DNA from: Bacilli bacterium
GTDB taxonomy: Bacteria; Bacillota_I; Bacilli_A; RF39; UBA660
Reading direction: 5' to 3'
Assembly: GCA_017513865.1 (NCBI GenBank)
Contig: JAFWMN010000001.1
Coordinates: 1 to 32,471 of the forward strand
Length of the DNA: 32,471 nt
Shown here: positions 25,661 through 32,471 of the stretch, one piece after another
How the letters are laid out: each line of letters starts with the position of its first letter
Position numbering within the stretch: position 1 is the first letter of the stretch
The notes under the pieces: model-generated
The model's input: only the letters and a program-made list of their open reading frames with translations
Told to the model about the DNA's origin: nothing
Databases searched by the model: none
Position numbers and translations under genes: made by a program

Positions 25661-26245
25661 TTACTCTTGATATTTTAATGTTAATGGTCCATGTCCTATA
25701 TATGCATCACCTTCACCACCATAATTTGTTGAATATAATGACTTGTTGGCCATATCAATTATAAAGTTTTCTTGTTTTAGTAATCTGTATGAATGACAAT
25801 CTACTATCTTATTGTTTTCAGTTTCTCCGCATTTTGTCCATTCATTTCCTTCACTCACATAAACTCTTTCATATGTTAATATGTTATTATTTATGGTATA
25901 AGTTCCTTTTGTAGTCTCTATTTCACTTAGTGTATCATCTGATGAAATCGTCATTTCTGTATCATTAATAATGTTTATTTCTACATTTAAATCTATTTCT
26001 GCACCAGTTGCTGCTTTTGCTCCAGTATGTTTACTATATTTATATTTACCTTTTAATAAGCTTATGTTTTCTGCCTTTTGGGCCTCTTTACTATTCTTTG
26101 TTTCTTGTTCTACTACTTGTGAAGATTCTTTTTGACAAGTGTTTTTACATCCTATTTTTTCTTTATTCATGTTTAAATAAAAAATTGAACCACCTAAAAT
26201 TATAATGATTAGAATTAATACTCCTATAATAATATTTTTTTTCAT
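25661..26245 (-). CDS. Membrane-anchored extracellular protein, paralogue pair member 1
   Basis: Unrecognised, 194 residues. A short Lys start and a strongly hydrophobic helix (about 5-25, IIIGVLILIIIILGGSIFYL) anchor it, followed by a Lys/Glu-rich linker with a Cys pair (GCKNTCQK) and a beta-rich domain (TEMTISSDDTLSEIETTKG, YTINNNILTYERVY). The layout of repeating short strands resembles lipocalin-like outer domains, but no family can be named. The start is nearly identical to that of the neighbouring 26346 gene, yet the outer domains differ. The ATG follows AGGAGG. It has its own terminator; a clear promoter is not seen. Confidence 0.75.
   Translation of the reverse strand: MKKNIIIGVLILIIIILGGSIFYLNMNKEKIGCKNTCQKESSQVVEQETKNSKEAQKAENISLLKGKYKYSKHTGAKAATGAEIDLNVEINIINDTEMTISSDDTLSEIETTKGTYTINNNILTYERVYVSEGNEWTKCGETENNKIVDCHSYRLLKQENFIIDMANKSLYSTNYGGEGDAYIGHGPLTLKYQE
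26161..26245 (-). repeat. 85-bp near-identical repeat, copy 1
   Basis: Matches 26822-26906 in the same orientation with one difference seen (CCACC against CCTCC). It covers the start codon and the membrane-anchor codons of the 25661 gene. Confidence 0.95.
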
Positions 26246-26345
26246 TTTTTCCTCCTTTAATATTTGTATTTTTCATTTACAATAATACATTTATATTAAA
26301 ACATATTTAACAACATATTTTTTTTGTAATAACTTTTTGATTTAC

Positions 26346-26906
26346 TTAGTTATTACTAAGTGACTTGCCATATTCTTCCTCAGAATATAAAATCCATTTA
26401 ATAAATGTATCTTTTATATTTTCGGCATTATTGTTTTTTACCAAAGTTATTTTTTCATTATCATCATCTTTTATTATTTTATCGTCTTCGAGTTTAACAG
26501 TATATGTTTTTTCTTCTTTCGCTCCCCCGGCAACTTCATTATTCATTCTAAATGTTTGATTTAATGTGATGTTTTGTCCATCTATTTTATATGTTCCATA
26601 AAATATTGTTCCCATTGTATGAGAAATCTTTTCAAAGTATGTGCCATCTTCCATAAATTCAATGATGTCTTTATAATCTCCTGCTTGTGTTGGTCTTACA
26701 TATTCATATTTTCCATATTTAAATTCTGTTTTTTGTGTTTTTTCAGCAGTTTCTTCTGTTTCTTTTTCTTTAACATCTTCTGTTTTTTGACATGTTTCTT
26801 TGCAATTACATCCAACCTTATCTTTATTCATGTTTAAATAAAAAATTGAACCTCCTAAAATTATAATGATTAGAATTAATACTCCTATAATAATATTTTT
26901 TTTCAT
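26346..26906 (-). CDS. Membrane-anchored extracellular protein, paralogue pair member 2
   Basis: Unrecognised, 186 residues. Residues 1-28 are the same as in the 25661 product, then a Cys-containing linker (GCNCKETCQK) rich in Glu, then an outer domain. That domain contains FKYGKYEYVRP, IIEFMEDGTYFEKIS and GTYKIDGQNITLNQTF, a beta-strand pattern like lipocalin-like or DUF-type domains of Gram-positive anchored proteins. A Cys right after the helix is too far from the start to be a clear lipobox. AGGAGG precedes the ATG and a TTGAAA/TAAAAT promoter lies upstream. Function unknown. Confidence 0.75.
   Translation of the reverse strand: MKKNIIIGVLILIIIILGGSIFYLNMNKDKVGCNCKETCQKTEDVKEKETEETAEKTQKTEFKYGKYEYVRPTQAGDYKDIIEFMEDGTYFEKISHTMGTIFYGTYKIDGQNITLNQTFRMNNEVAGGAKEEKTYTVKLEDDKIIKDDDNEKITLVKNNNAENIKDTFIKWILYSEEEYGKSLSNN
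26822..26906 (-). repeat. 85-bp near-identical repeat, copy 2
   Basis: Matches 26161-26245 with one difference, covering the start and membrane-anchor codons of the 26346 gene. Confidence 0.95.
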
Positions 26907-26934
26907 AATTTTCCTCCTATTTTCTTACATTATT

Positions 26935-26963
26935 ATTTTAATATTTCTTTATTGTTTTTTCAA
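26935..26963 (-). promoter_or_regulatory. Candidate promoter of the 26346 gene
   Basis: TTGAAA (26958-26963) and TAAAAT (26935-26940) on the minus strand are 17 bp apart, about 30 bp before the ATG. Confidence 0.5.
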
Positions 26964-27009
26964 TTTATTTTATTTGTTTTATTTTAACTTTACGTAAAGA
27001 ACTAAACAT

Positions 27010-27037
27010 TTAAAAAACTAGGTTATCCTAGTTTTTT
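27010..27037 (-). terminator. Terminator of the PP2C gene
   Basis: AAAAAACTAGG pairs with CCTAGTTTTTT (27027-27037 and 27012-27022), ending in T on the minus strand, with the stop codon in the loop. Confidence 0.9.
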
Positions 27038-28597
27038 TGTTTTATTTTTTGTATTTGGCAATTCTATAGTTATTACTGAAATATTATCTTCGGTTTTTTC
27101 TAAATATTCGGTATCTTTTTTACTTAAGGCATCATTTATCATTTGTTTTGGATTATCACCATTTATAAAATATAATTTAAATCTTCTTTCACATATTAAA
27201 TCAGTTATTCCATCGCTTGATAAAATAATTCTTTGACCTTTGTTTTGAATTATATTTATATGAAGTGGATCATTAAATCCTGCACCTACAGCGGCTGTAA
27301 TAACATTATTAAGGGGATTAAATCTGGCATCTTCATAATCCATGCCGCTAGATTCGGAATCTAGTGTTGTTAAACATATTAATTCATCATTTTCATATGT
27401 ATAAGCTGTAGAATCACCGATATTAGCAATTATGGTTATATCCTTTATAGTAAAAGCGAGTACTAAGGTTGTACAACTGCCTTTATATTTCTTATATATA
27501 AGAGAATCTATTTGGGTTATTTTCTGTTTTAATAGTTCTATTATAATTTCCGTATCATTTAATATTTCGTCTGGTAATACTTCAAACCAGTTTTTTATTT
27601 CTTCAGTAAGTAATTTGCTGGCCTTTTCACCTTTTTCTGAACCCCCGGCACCATCAGCAATCATGTTTAAATAGCAGTTTTCGTTTTTTACAATACTTAA
27701 TACAGCGTCTTGTTGAGGTTTTTCTGGTCTTGTTTGATATCCTCTATTAGTGGCTAGTTTTATTTTACCTTCTAGTAAATTTCCGTGGAAATCATCCATT
27801 AATTTAAAAGATTTTATATTTGTTAGTAATCTATATGTGCTTTTTGGAATTATAAAATCGTTATCTTTTAATACCTCGGTTACATCTATTTTTTTAATAT
27901 ACATTTTCATTAATTCTTTTATGCTTTTTTCTATTAAGTCATTGTCAATATCTTGAATAACATTTATTGATGCTTGATCTTCTTTTTCTAATATTTTTAT
28001 TATGATTGGAGTTAATTTATACATTAAATATTTAACATTTTTTGTTTCTTTTAAATGATTGGGATTATTTATTTCACCATATATAACATTTTCGCTCTCA
28101 ACTTTTATATCTCCTTTAAAATCTACTTCTATTTCTATATCATCAATTTTATAATTTCCTTTAGAGAATATTTCATAGAAATTTATTTTTAAATCTTTAT
28201 TGTCTCTTATTTTTTGTATATTATCTATATACTTTAATTCATTTACATTTATATGACTTATAATATATACTTGATTTCCTTTTCTAAAAATCGCATATTT
28301 TTTCGAAAAATTAAAGAAATCTATATCATCTAAATTAGAAATATAATTTTCATATATGGTTTTTAATATATCTTTTATCTCAATATTTAAACTTGTTTTT
28401 TTGTTTATTTCATTTCTAATTTTTCCTGAAAAAAAATTATCTTGAATTAAAGAAAAAATAATATCATTTTCTTTTCTGATTCCATTTATTATACTTTGAA
28501 TTTCATCTATTATGATACTTGTTATTTCTTCTTCAATGTTTTCTTTTGGATGATTTAATTTATAACCTATTATGGCTTTATCCAGCAGTTTTTCCAT
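27023..28597 (-). CDS. PP2C-family Ser/Thr phosphatase with unknown N-terminal region
   Basis: A 524-residue cytoplasmic protein. Residues about 285-515 are a PP2C (PPM) phosphatase, which removes phosphate from Ser/Thr with two metal ions. Its motifs are visible in order: QQDAVL (295-300, Asp297), MIADGAGG (312-319, Asp315), SCTTLVLAF (374-382), NIGDSTAYTY (392-401), LSSDGITDLI (459-468, Asp462) and EDNISVITIE (503-512, Asp504). The first 285 residues are charged and helix/strand mixed, without a recognised domain; they could be a sensor or partner-binding region. The ATG follows AAAGGA and a TTGACA/TATCAT promoter. It is divergent from the FemAB-type gene. PP2C phosphatases often pair with PASTA kinases that tune wall synthesis; no kinase is in this window. 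Confidence 0.88.
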   Translation of the reverse strand: MEKLLDKAIIGYKLNHPKENIEEEITSIIIDEIQSIINGIRKENDIIFSLIQDNFFSGKIRNEINKKTSLNIEIKDILKTIYENYISNLDDIDFFNFSKKYAIFRKGNQVYIISHINVNELKYIDNIQKIRDNKDLKINFYEIFSKGNYKIDDIEIEVDFKGDIKVESENVIYGEINNPNHLKETKNVKYLMYKLTPIIIKILEKEDQASINVIQDIDNDLIEKSIKELMKMYIKKIDVTEVLKDNDFIIPKSTYRLLTNIKSFKLMDDFHGNLLEGKIKLATNRGYQTRPEKPQQDAVLSIVKNENCYLNMIADGAGGSEKGEKASKLLTEEIKNWFEVLPDEILNDTEIIIELLKQKITQIDSLIYKKYKGSCTTLVLAFTIKDITIIANIGDSTAYTYENDELICLTTLDSESSGMDYEDARFNPLNNVITAAVGAGFNDPLHINIIQNKGQRIILSSDGITDLICERRFKLYFINGDNPKQMINDALSKKDTEYLEKTEDNISVITIELPNTKNKTKKLG

Positions 28598-28620
28598 CTA
28601 ATCAGTCCTTTTTTCCATTG

Positions 28621-28649
28621 ATGATAACATTTTATTATTTTATTGTCAA
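28621..28649 (-). promoter_or_regulatory. Promoter of the PP2C gene
   Basis: TTGACA (28644-28649) and TATCAT (28621-28626) on the minus strand are 17 bp apart, 23 bp upstream of the ATG. Confidence 0.75.
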
Positions 28650-28657
28650 ATGATTAC

Positions 28658-28687
28658 TTGAGAATATAGTATAAAGTATGATATAAT
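28658..28687 (+). promoter_or_regulatory. Promoter of the FemAB-type gene
   Basis: TTGAGA (28658-28663) and TATAAT (28682-28687) are 18 bp apart, 23 bp before the ATG at 28711. It lies back to back with the PP2C promoter, 8 bp between -35 boxes, so one may affect the other. Confidence 0.75.
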
Positions 28688-28710
28688 TAATAGTGGCAAG
28701 GAGGTAGATT

Positions 28711-29961
28711 ATGGAAATAAAATTCCTTACAAATGCAGAATTTTTAGATTTTTCTAAAAGTTTTCAATTATCTTCTATTTATCAAACTATTAATTATGCT
28801 TTTACAATGCATGAACAAGGTTATGATTCAATGTTTATTGGCTTAGTTGATAATGATGAAATTAAGGCTGCTAGCTTAATCCTTGTGCGCAAAGTTAATG
28901 GTTTTAAATATGGTTTTGTTCCTAGAGGTTTTTTAATTAATTATAATGATGAAGAATTAATTAGTGAATTTACTAAACTTTTGAAAAAATTTCTAGGAAA
29001 AAAAGATATTGTGGCTATTAAAATAAATCCTTTAATTATAAGAAAAGTTTATGATAGTAATGGACATGTGATTTTTAACAATAACTTATATGATACTACA
29101 TTCCAAAGACTTACTAAATATGGTTATTTTCATTTAGGTTATAATAACAATTTTGAGGCTTTGAAACCTAGGTTTGAAGCTATTGTTAATTTAGATTTAA
29201 ATTATGTACAGTTGTTTGGTAATATGAATAAAAGTACAAGAAATAAAATAAGAAAGGCTACACGTGATGGAATAAAAGTATATCATGGTAGCAAAGAAGA
29301 TTTAGATTTACTATATTTACAGACAAAGAATAAATATCCTAGAGATTTAGATTATTTTAAAGATTTATATAATTTCTTTGAAAAAGATGATTTGATTGAT
29401 TTTTATTATAGTAAGCTTGATACTACTGAATATTTGAAATACACTCAGGATAAATATAGTTATTATTTTAATCAAAGTGAAGAGCTTAGTAATTTGCTTA
29501 TAAATGAAGGAAAAAATAATGATAAGCTTATTAATAAAAAACTAGAAGTTGATAAAAATGTGGTTAAATATAGAAATCAACTTGCTGAAGCTACAGACTT
29601 TTTAAAAAATAATCCTGATGGTATTGTTATTGCTTCAGCGTTAGTTATTAAATGGCAAAGTGAAGTTTACGTTGTAATGGATGGTTATGATAATAAATTC
29701 AAAAAGTTTGGAGCCAAGCAGCTTCTATTTTGGAAAATAATTGGTAGATATGCCAAATTAGGTTTTAAACGACTTAATTTAGGTGGGGTTAGTAATATAA
29801 ATCAGTTAAATAATAAATATAAAGGTCTTAATGATTTTAAAATGAGCTTTCATTCTAATATAATCGAATATATTGGTGATTTTGAACTTATTACTAATAA
29901 TCCTTTATACTTTATGTATAAAAATTCTTTCAGTATAACCGGAATTTTTAACAAAAAATAA
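28711..29961 (+). CDS. FemAB-family peptidoglycan bridge aminoacyltransferase
   Basis: FemX/FemA/FemB proteins add amino acids from aminoacyl-tRNA to lipid II to build the interpeptide bridge of the cell wall. The 416-residue length and layout fit: two acetyltransferase-like halves with FIGLVDNDEIKAASLILVRK and FKYGFVPRGFLINY in the first, MNKSTRNKIRKATRDGIKVY (172-191) as the typical RN.xKA segment, and a charged coiled-coil insertion (about 251-288) as in FemA. The second half has PDGIVIASALVIKW, YVVMDGYDNKFKKFGAKQLL and FKRLNLGGVSN, the conserved LGG motif, then YKGLNDFKMSF. No signal peptide, so cytoplasmic. AAGGAGG precedes the ATG. It ends at a bidirectional terminator. The amino acid added cannot be told. 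Confidence 0.93.
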   Translation: MEIKFLTNAEFLDFSKSFQLSSIYQTINYAFTMHEQGYDSMFIGLVDNDEIKAASLILVRKVNGFKYGFVPRGFLINYNDEELISEFTKLLKKFLGKKDIVAIKINPLIIRKVYDSNGHVIFNNNLYDTTFQRLTKYGYFHLGYNNNFEALKPRFEAIVNLDLNYVQLFGNMNKSTRNKIRKATRDGIKVYHGSKEDLDLLYLQTKNKYPRDLDYFKDLYNFFEKDDLIDFYYSKLDTTEYLKYTQDKYSYYFNQSEELSNLLINEGKNNDKLINKKLEVDKNVVKYRNQLAEATDFLKNNPDGIVIASALVIKWQSEVYVVMDGYDNKFKKFGAKQLLFWKIIGRYAKLGFKRLNLGGVSNINQLNNKYKGLNDFKMSFHSNIIEYIGDFELITNNPLYFMYKNSFSITGIFNKK

Positions 29962-29990
29962 GAACTTGAATTTAATCAAGTTCTTTTTTA
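29960..29990. terminator. Bidirectional terminator between convergent genes
   Basis: AAGAACTTGA pairs with TCAAGTTCTT (29960-29969 and 29976-29985), a 10-bp stem with TTTTT on one side and a run of A on the other, serving both the FemAB-type gene (plus) and the 29988 gene (minus). Confidence 0.9.
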
Positions 29991-31472
29991 ATTTGTTTTT
30001 TTCTTTTTAGAGCTAAATAAGTATATTAAGATTCCAGAGACAATGACTACTACTGTTGCACCAACACCTATTAAAATTGTATTAGCTTTGGTTGGCGGCA
30101 CAGTTACAACTGTTACAGTTTCTTTGTTTGTATAAATTGTCGCATAATCTTTTCTTGTTTCATAACTATTTATTATTGAATATGCTTTATTAGTAGCAAT
30201 ATCTTTCATTTTACTGTTTACCTTAGCAGTTACTTTTAATGTATATGTTTCACCTTTTAATGGCATATATGTTAAGAATTCATCACTAGCGGTCCAAGTT
30301 ACTTTGTGCGCTGTTTCATCATAAGTTGCTGTTCCTTTAGTTACTTCTTTACCATCTTTGTCATATAATTTGGCACTAACATAATCAACTTCTTCTGGTA
30401 ATTCGTCAATCATTTTAAATGCATTATATCTAACTAAAATATCTTTCTTTAAAGTATTTACTTTTTGATCAACTTCAAAGACGACTTGGTCACCAATTTT
30501 ATATTCGGCTTTTTTAACTCTTGAGTTTGTTTTATTAATATATTTTACTGGGTCTACTGGTTTTTCACCATTCATGATTGCAGATGAAGGCTCATACCAT
30601 ATTGCACTATTTGGTAACCCAGTTGTTGAATTATATGATCCAATGGTATATTCTAGTTTCCCATTATATTTTATACTTGCTGAATTATATAAATAGCATT
30701 CTTTACCAATTTCTGCATCACAGAATGGATCATCTTGTGGAGTTGGTCCAGCTTCAGAAATTGGAGATATAGCTAATGAATATGCTATTCCTGATGGTGA
30801 TGTCCCGTTGTTTTGATAAATGTTAAAATTGTTGGTTTTTTCATATGTATATACATTAGATATTCTACTAGCCATTTCTTCACCAAAGAAAATACTTTCA
30901 TTATTATCAATGCTTGCATAATAATTTAATGAATTAAATGTCATATATGTGTTTTTTACATCAACTGATGTATCATTACTCACGTAGAAGAAATCATATG
31001 ATATCTTTTCATATTCTGAATTAAAAAATCCAGTTCCTACTGCCGAAAAATTATATGGGATTGCAACAACAATTCCAACGTATCCATTAGCCTCTTCGCC
31101 TATCGATTGGTTAGCTCCTGCGCGATACTTATATACTGTATATGTTGCTTTTAATCCAATATCTTTTCCTTCATATGTTCCAACTTTTGGATAAGTTATT
31201 TTTATGGCCGTGCCACTAGCACTAACTTTATTTTCTGGTATTTTTACTAGTTTATACTTTCTTCCCTCGCTATTTTGCCATTCACTAACGGCAGCTCCTT
31301 CTGGTGGTGTGATTGTGATTGTTTCATTATTATAATCTGATAAATAAAGCGGGTTCTTATCATCAGAAAATGAACTTAATGATGTTTTTTTGTTAGCTGA
31401 TGCGGCCATAGCATTTGGCACACTTATAATAAACGCTAGCAATATGACTACAAATAGTTTTATTTTTTTCAT
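29988..31472 (-). CDS. Secreted isopeptide-domain surface protein with C-terminal membrane anchor
   Basis: The 494-residue product has a signal peptide (about 4-23, ending AMA), a Ser/Thr-rich N-terminal region, a middle beta-rich part with a Cys pair (DDPFCDAEIGKECYLYN), and a C-terminal domain of the isopeptide-forming fimbrial type: KIGDQVVFEVDQKVNTLK, MIDELPEEVDYVSAKLYDKD and YTLKVTAKVNSKM. It ends with a hydrophobic helix (about 466-486) and KKKKTN. No LPxTG or PPxTG is present; VPPTKAN sits just before the helix at the position a sorting motif would have, so it is probably held by the membrane or its motif has decayed. AGGAGA precedes the ATG. Function unknown, probably adhesion or wall structure. 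Confidence 0.8.
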   Translation of the reverse strand: MKKIKLFVVILLAFIISVPNAMAASANKKTSLSSFSDDKNPLYLSDYNNETITITPPEGAAVSEWQNSEGRKYKLVKIPENKVSASGTAIKITYPKVGTYEGKDIGLKATYTVYKYRAGANQSIGEEANGYVGIVVAIPYNFSAVGTGFFNSEYEKISYDFFYVSNDTSVDVKNTYMTFNSLNYYASIDNNESIFFGEEMASRISNVYTYEKTNNFNIYQNNGTSPSGIAYSLAISPISEAGPTPQDDPFCDAEIGKECYLYNSASIKYNGKLEYTIGSYNSTTGLPNSAIWYEPSSAIMNGEKPVDPVKYINKTNSRVKKAEYKIGDQVVFEVDQKVNTLKKDILVRYNAFKMIDELPEEVDYVSAKLYDKDGKEVTKGTATYDETAHKVTWTASDEFLTYMPLKGETYTLKVTAKVNSKMKDIATNKAYSIINSYETRKDYATIYTNKETVTVVTVPPTKANTILIGVGATVVVIVSGILIYLFSSKKKKTN

Positions 31473-31497
31473 TTTATCTCTCCTATCTTACAATAAT

Positions 31498-31527
31498 ATT
31501 ATAACACTATTATTTGATTCTTATCAA
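31498..31527 (-). promoter_or_regulatory. Promoter of the 29988 gene
   Basis: TTGATA (31522-31527) and TATAAT (31498-31503) on the minus strand are 18 bp apart, 25 bp before the ATG. Confidence 0.65.
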
Positions 31528-31530
31528 ATA
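31511..31530. promoter_or_regulatory. Perfect inverted repeat over the -35 box, candidate operator
   Basis: TATTTGAT, four bases, ATCAAATA: an 8+8 perfect palindrome at 31511-31530 that covers the -35 box of the 29988 gene. It could bind a repressor, or be a chance hairpin in the AT-rich tail of the tuf terminator. Confidence 0.35.
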
Positions 31531-31555
31531 AAAAAGAAGCAATTACATGCTTCTT
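31530..31555 (-). terminator. Terminator of tuf
   Basis: AAGAAGCA pairs with TGCTTCTT (31548-31555 and 31534-31541), then TTTT on the minus strand, 16 bp after the tuf stop. Confidence 0.9.
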
Positions 31556-31571
31556 TACAGGTATATGTCAA

Positions 31572-32471
31572 TTATTTAATAACTTCTGAAACGTTACCAG
31601 CACCAACTGTTCTACCACCTTCACGGATTGAGAATTTAGTACCATTTTCGATAGCGATTGGTGCGATTAATTCTACAGTCATTTCAACATTGTCACCAGG
31701 CATTACCATTTCAACACCTTCAGGTAATTCGATAACACCAGTTACGTCTGTTGTTCTGAAGTAGAATTGTGGACGATAGTTACTGAAGAATGGAGTATGT
31801 CTTCCACCTTCTTCTTTAGTTAAAACATAAACTTGTGCTTTAAACTTAGTATGTGGAGTAACTGATCCTGGTTTAGCAATAACTTGACCACGTTCAACGT
31901 CTTCACGGTTGATACCACGAAGTAATAGTCCAGTATTGTCTCCTGCTTCAGTAAAGTCTAATTGTTTTCTGAACATTTCGATTCCAGTAACAACAGTTTT
32001 CTTAGTTGGTTTTAATCCAACGATTTCAACTTCTTCGTTAAGTTTTAGTTGTCCTCTTTCAACACGTCCTGTAACAACTGTTCCACGACCTGTGATAGTG
32101 AATACATCCTCAATTGGCATTAAGAATGGTTTATCATTATCTCTTTCTGGAGTTTCAATCCATTCATCAACAGCATCTAATAATTTAGCAATACTTTCTT
32201 GATAAGCAGCGTCTCCTTCTAGAGCTTTTAAAGCTGAACCTCTAATGATTGGAGTGTTGTCTCCATCATAACCATATTCAGTTAGAAGTTCTCTTACTTC
32301 CATTTCAACTAAGTCTAATAATTCTTCGTCATCTACCATGTCACATTTGTTTAAGAATACAACCATACGAGGTACTCCAACTTGACGTGATAATAAGATG
32401 TGTTCACGAGTTTGTGCCATAGGTCCATCTGTAGCAGCAATAACTAAGATAGCACCATCCATTTGAGCAGC
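31572..32471 (-). CDS. tuf: Elongation factor Tu, 5' end cut by window edge
   Basis: EF-Tu delivers aminoacyl-tRNA to the ribosome as a GTP complex. The frame stays open to the right edge and reads [21 protein letters not shown], the usual internal sequence, so the Met at 32462 is not the start. About 299 residues are present, including the NKCD guanine-binding motif, [20 protein letters not shown] of domain 2 and [13 protein letters not shown] and [13 protein letters not shown] of domain 3. The first about 95 residues, with the P-loop, lie outside the window. Its codon use is more GC-rich and regular than the neighbours, as expected for a highly expressed gene. Confidence 0.98.
   Translation of the reverse strand, partial: AAQMDGAILVIAATDGPMAQTREHILLSRQVGVPRMVVFLNKCDMVDDEELLDLVEMEVRELLTEYGYDGDNTPIIRGSALKALEGDAAYQESIAKLLDAVDEWIETPERDNDKPFLMPIEDVFTITGRGTVVTGRVERGQLKLNEEVEIVGLKPTKKTVVTGIEMFRKQLDFTEAGDNTGLLLRGINREDVERGQVIAKPGSVTPHTKFKAQVYVLTKEEGGRHTPFFSNYRPQFYFRTTDVTGVIELPEGVEMVMPGDNVEMTVELIAPIAIENGTKFSIREGGRTVGAGNVSEVIK

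Noticed and set aside
26326..26356. Terminator after the 26346 gene from GTAATAAC/GTTATTAC
   Set aside because: The arms are followed by A, not T, on the minus strand, and overlap a competing small hairpin. I do not call it a terminator; read-through into the 25661 gene is possible.

Overview
The window is AT-rich, densely packed DNA from a walled, low-GC Gram-positive bacterium (Bacillota, most likely an uncultured Bacilli/Erysipelotrichia-like gut lineage; the rank is inference). The evidence is an rpsO-pnp operon, EF-Tu, TopA with three zinc ribbons, sortase B, Cna-B surface proteins, a FemAB-type transferase, strong AGGAGG ribosome binding sites and TTGACA/TATAAT promoters. TGA acts as a stop at the cysS/truB and PPDK-like/smr junctions, so the standard bacterial code applies. 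Almost everything lies on the minus strand; the only clear plus-strand gene is the FemAB-type one at 28711. No gap between genes exceeds about 280 bases. No IS, prophage, CRISPR array or origin was seen.

Layout, left to right (transcription mostly right to left). 1-339: 5' part of a secreted protein. 481-2961: rpsO-pnp. 3121-9141: a 2006-residue surface adhesin with a von Willebrand A domain, about eleven Cna-B domains and a PPKTG sorting signal; just upstream, 9418-10116, a class B sortase that lacks an Arg after its catalytic Cys. 10198-16045: truB and cysS (overlapping ATGA), a HerA/DUF853 ATPase, a rhomboid protease, a small membrane protein and a membrane-anchored extracellular protein. 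16157-18401: small hypothetical genes, two tRNAs (Leu-UAG and a CAU tRNA that looks like Ile2), and a single-pass surface protein.

18448-22017: xer recombinase, a PPDK-like protein and a small Smr protein in one compact operon. The PPDK-like protein keeps the full-length fold of pyruvate phosphate dikinase, but nearly every catalytic residue is replaced in all three active sites. It looks like an intact, maintained pseudoenzyme and is the most unusual gene here. 22071-23469: two adjacent paralogues of an unrecognised family. 23533-25560: topA. 25661-26906: two anchored extracellular proteins that share an almost identical 85-bp start but have diverged ectodomains.

27023-29961: a PP2C-type phosphatase with an unrecognised 285-residue N-terminal region, divergent from the FemAB-type peptidoglycan peptide transferase, with back-to-back promoters in 113 bp. 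29988-31472: a secreted, membrane-anchored isopeptide-domain protein. 31572-32471: tuf, cut by the right edge. Taken together, the window mixes housekeeping genes with many cell-surface genes: adhesin and sortase, cell-wall cross-bridge synthesis, a phosphatase, a rhomboid protease and several anchored ectodomain proteins.
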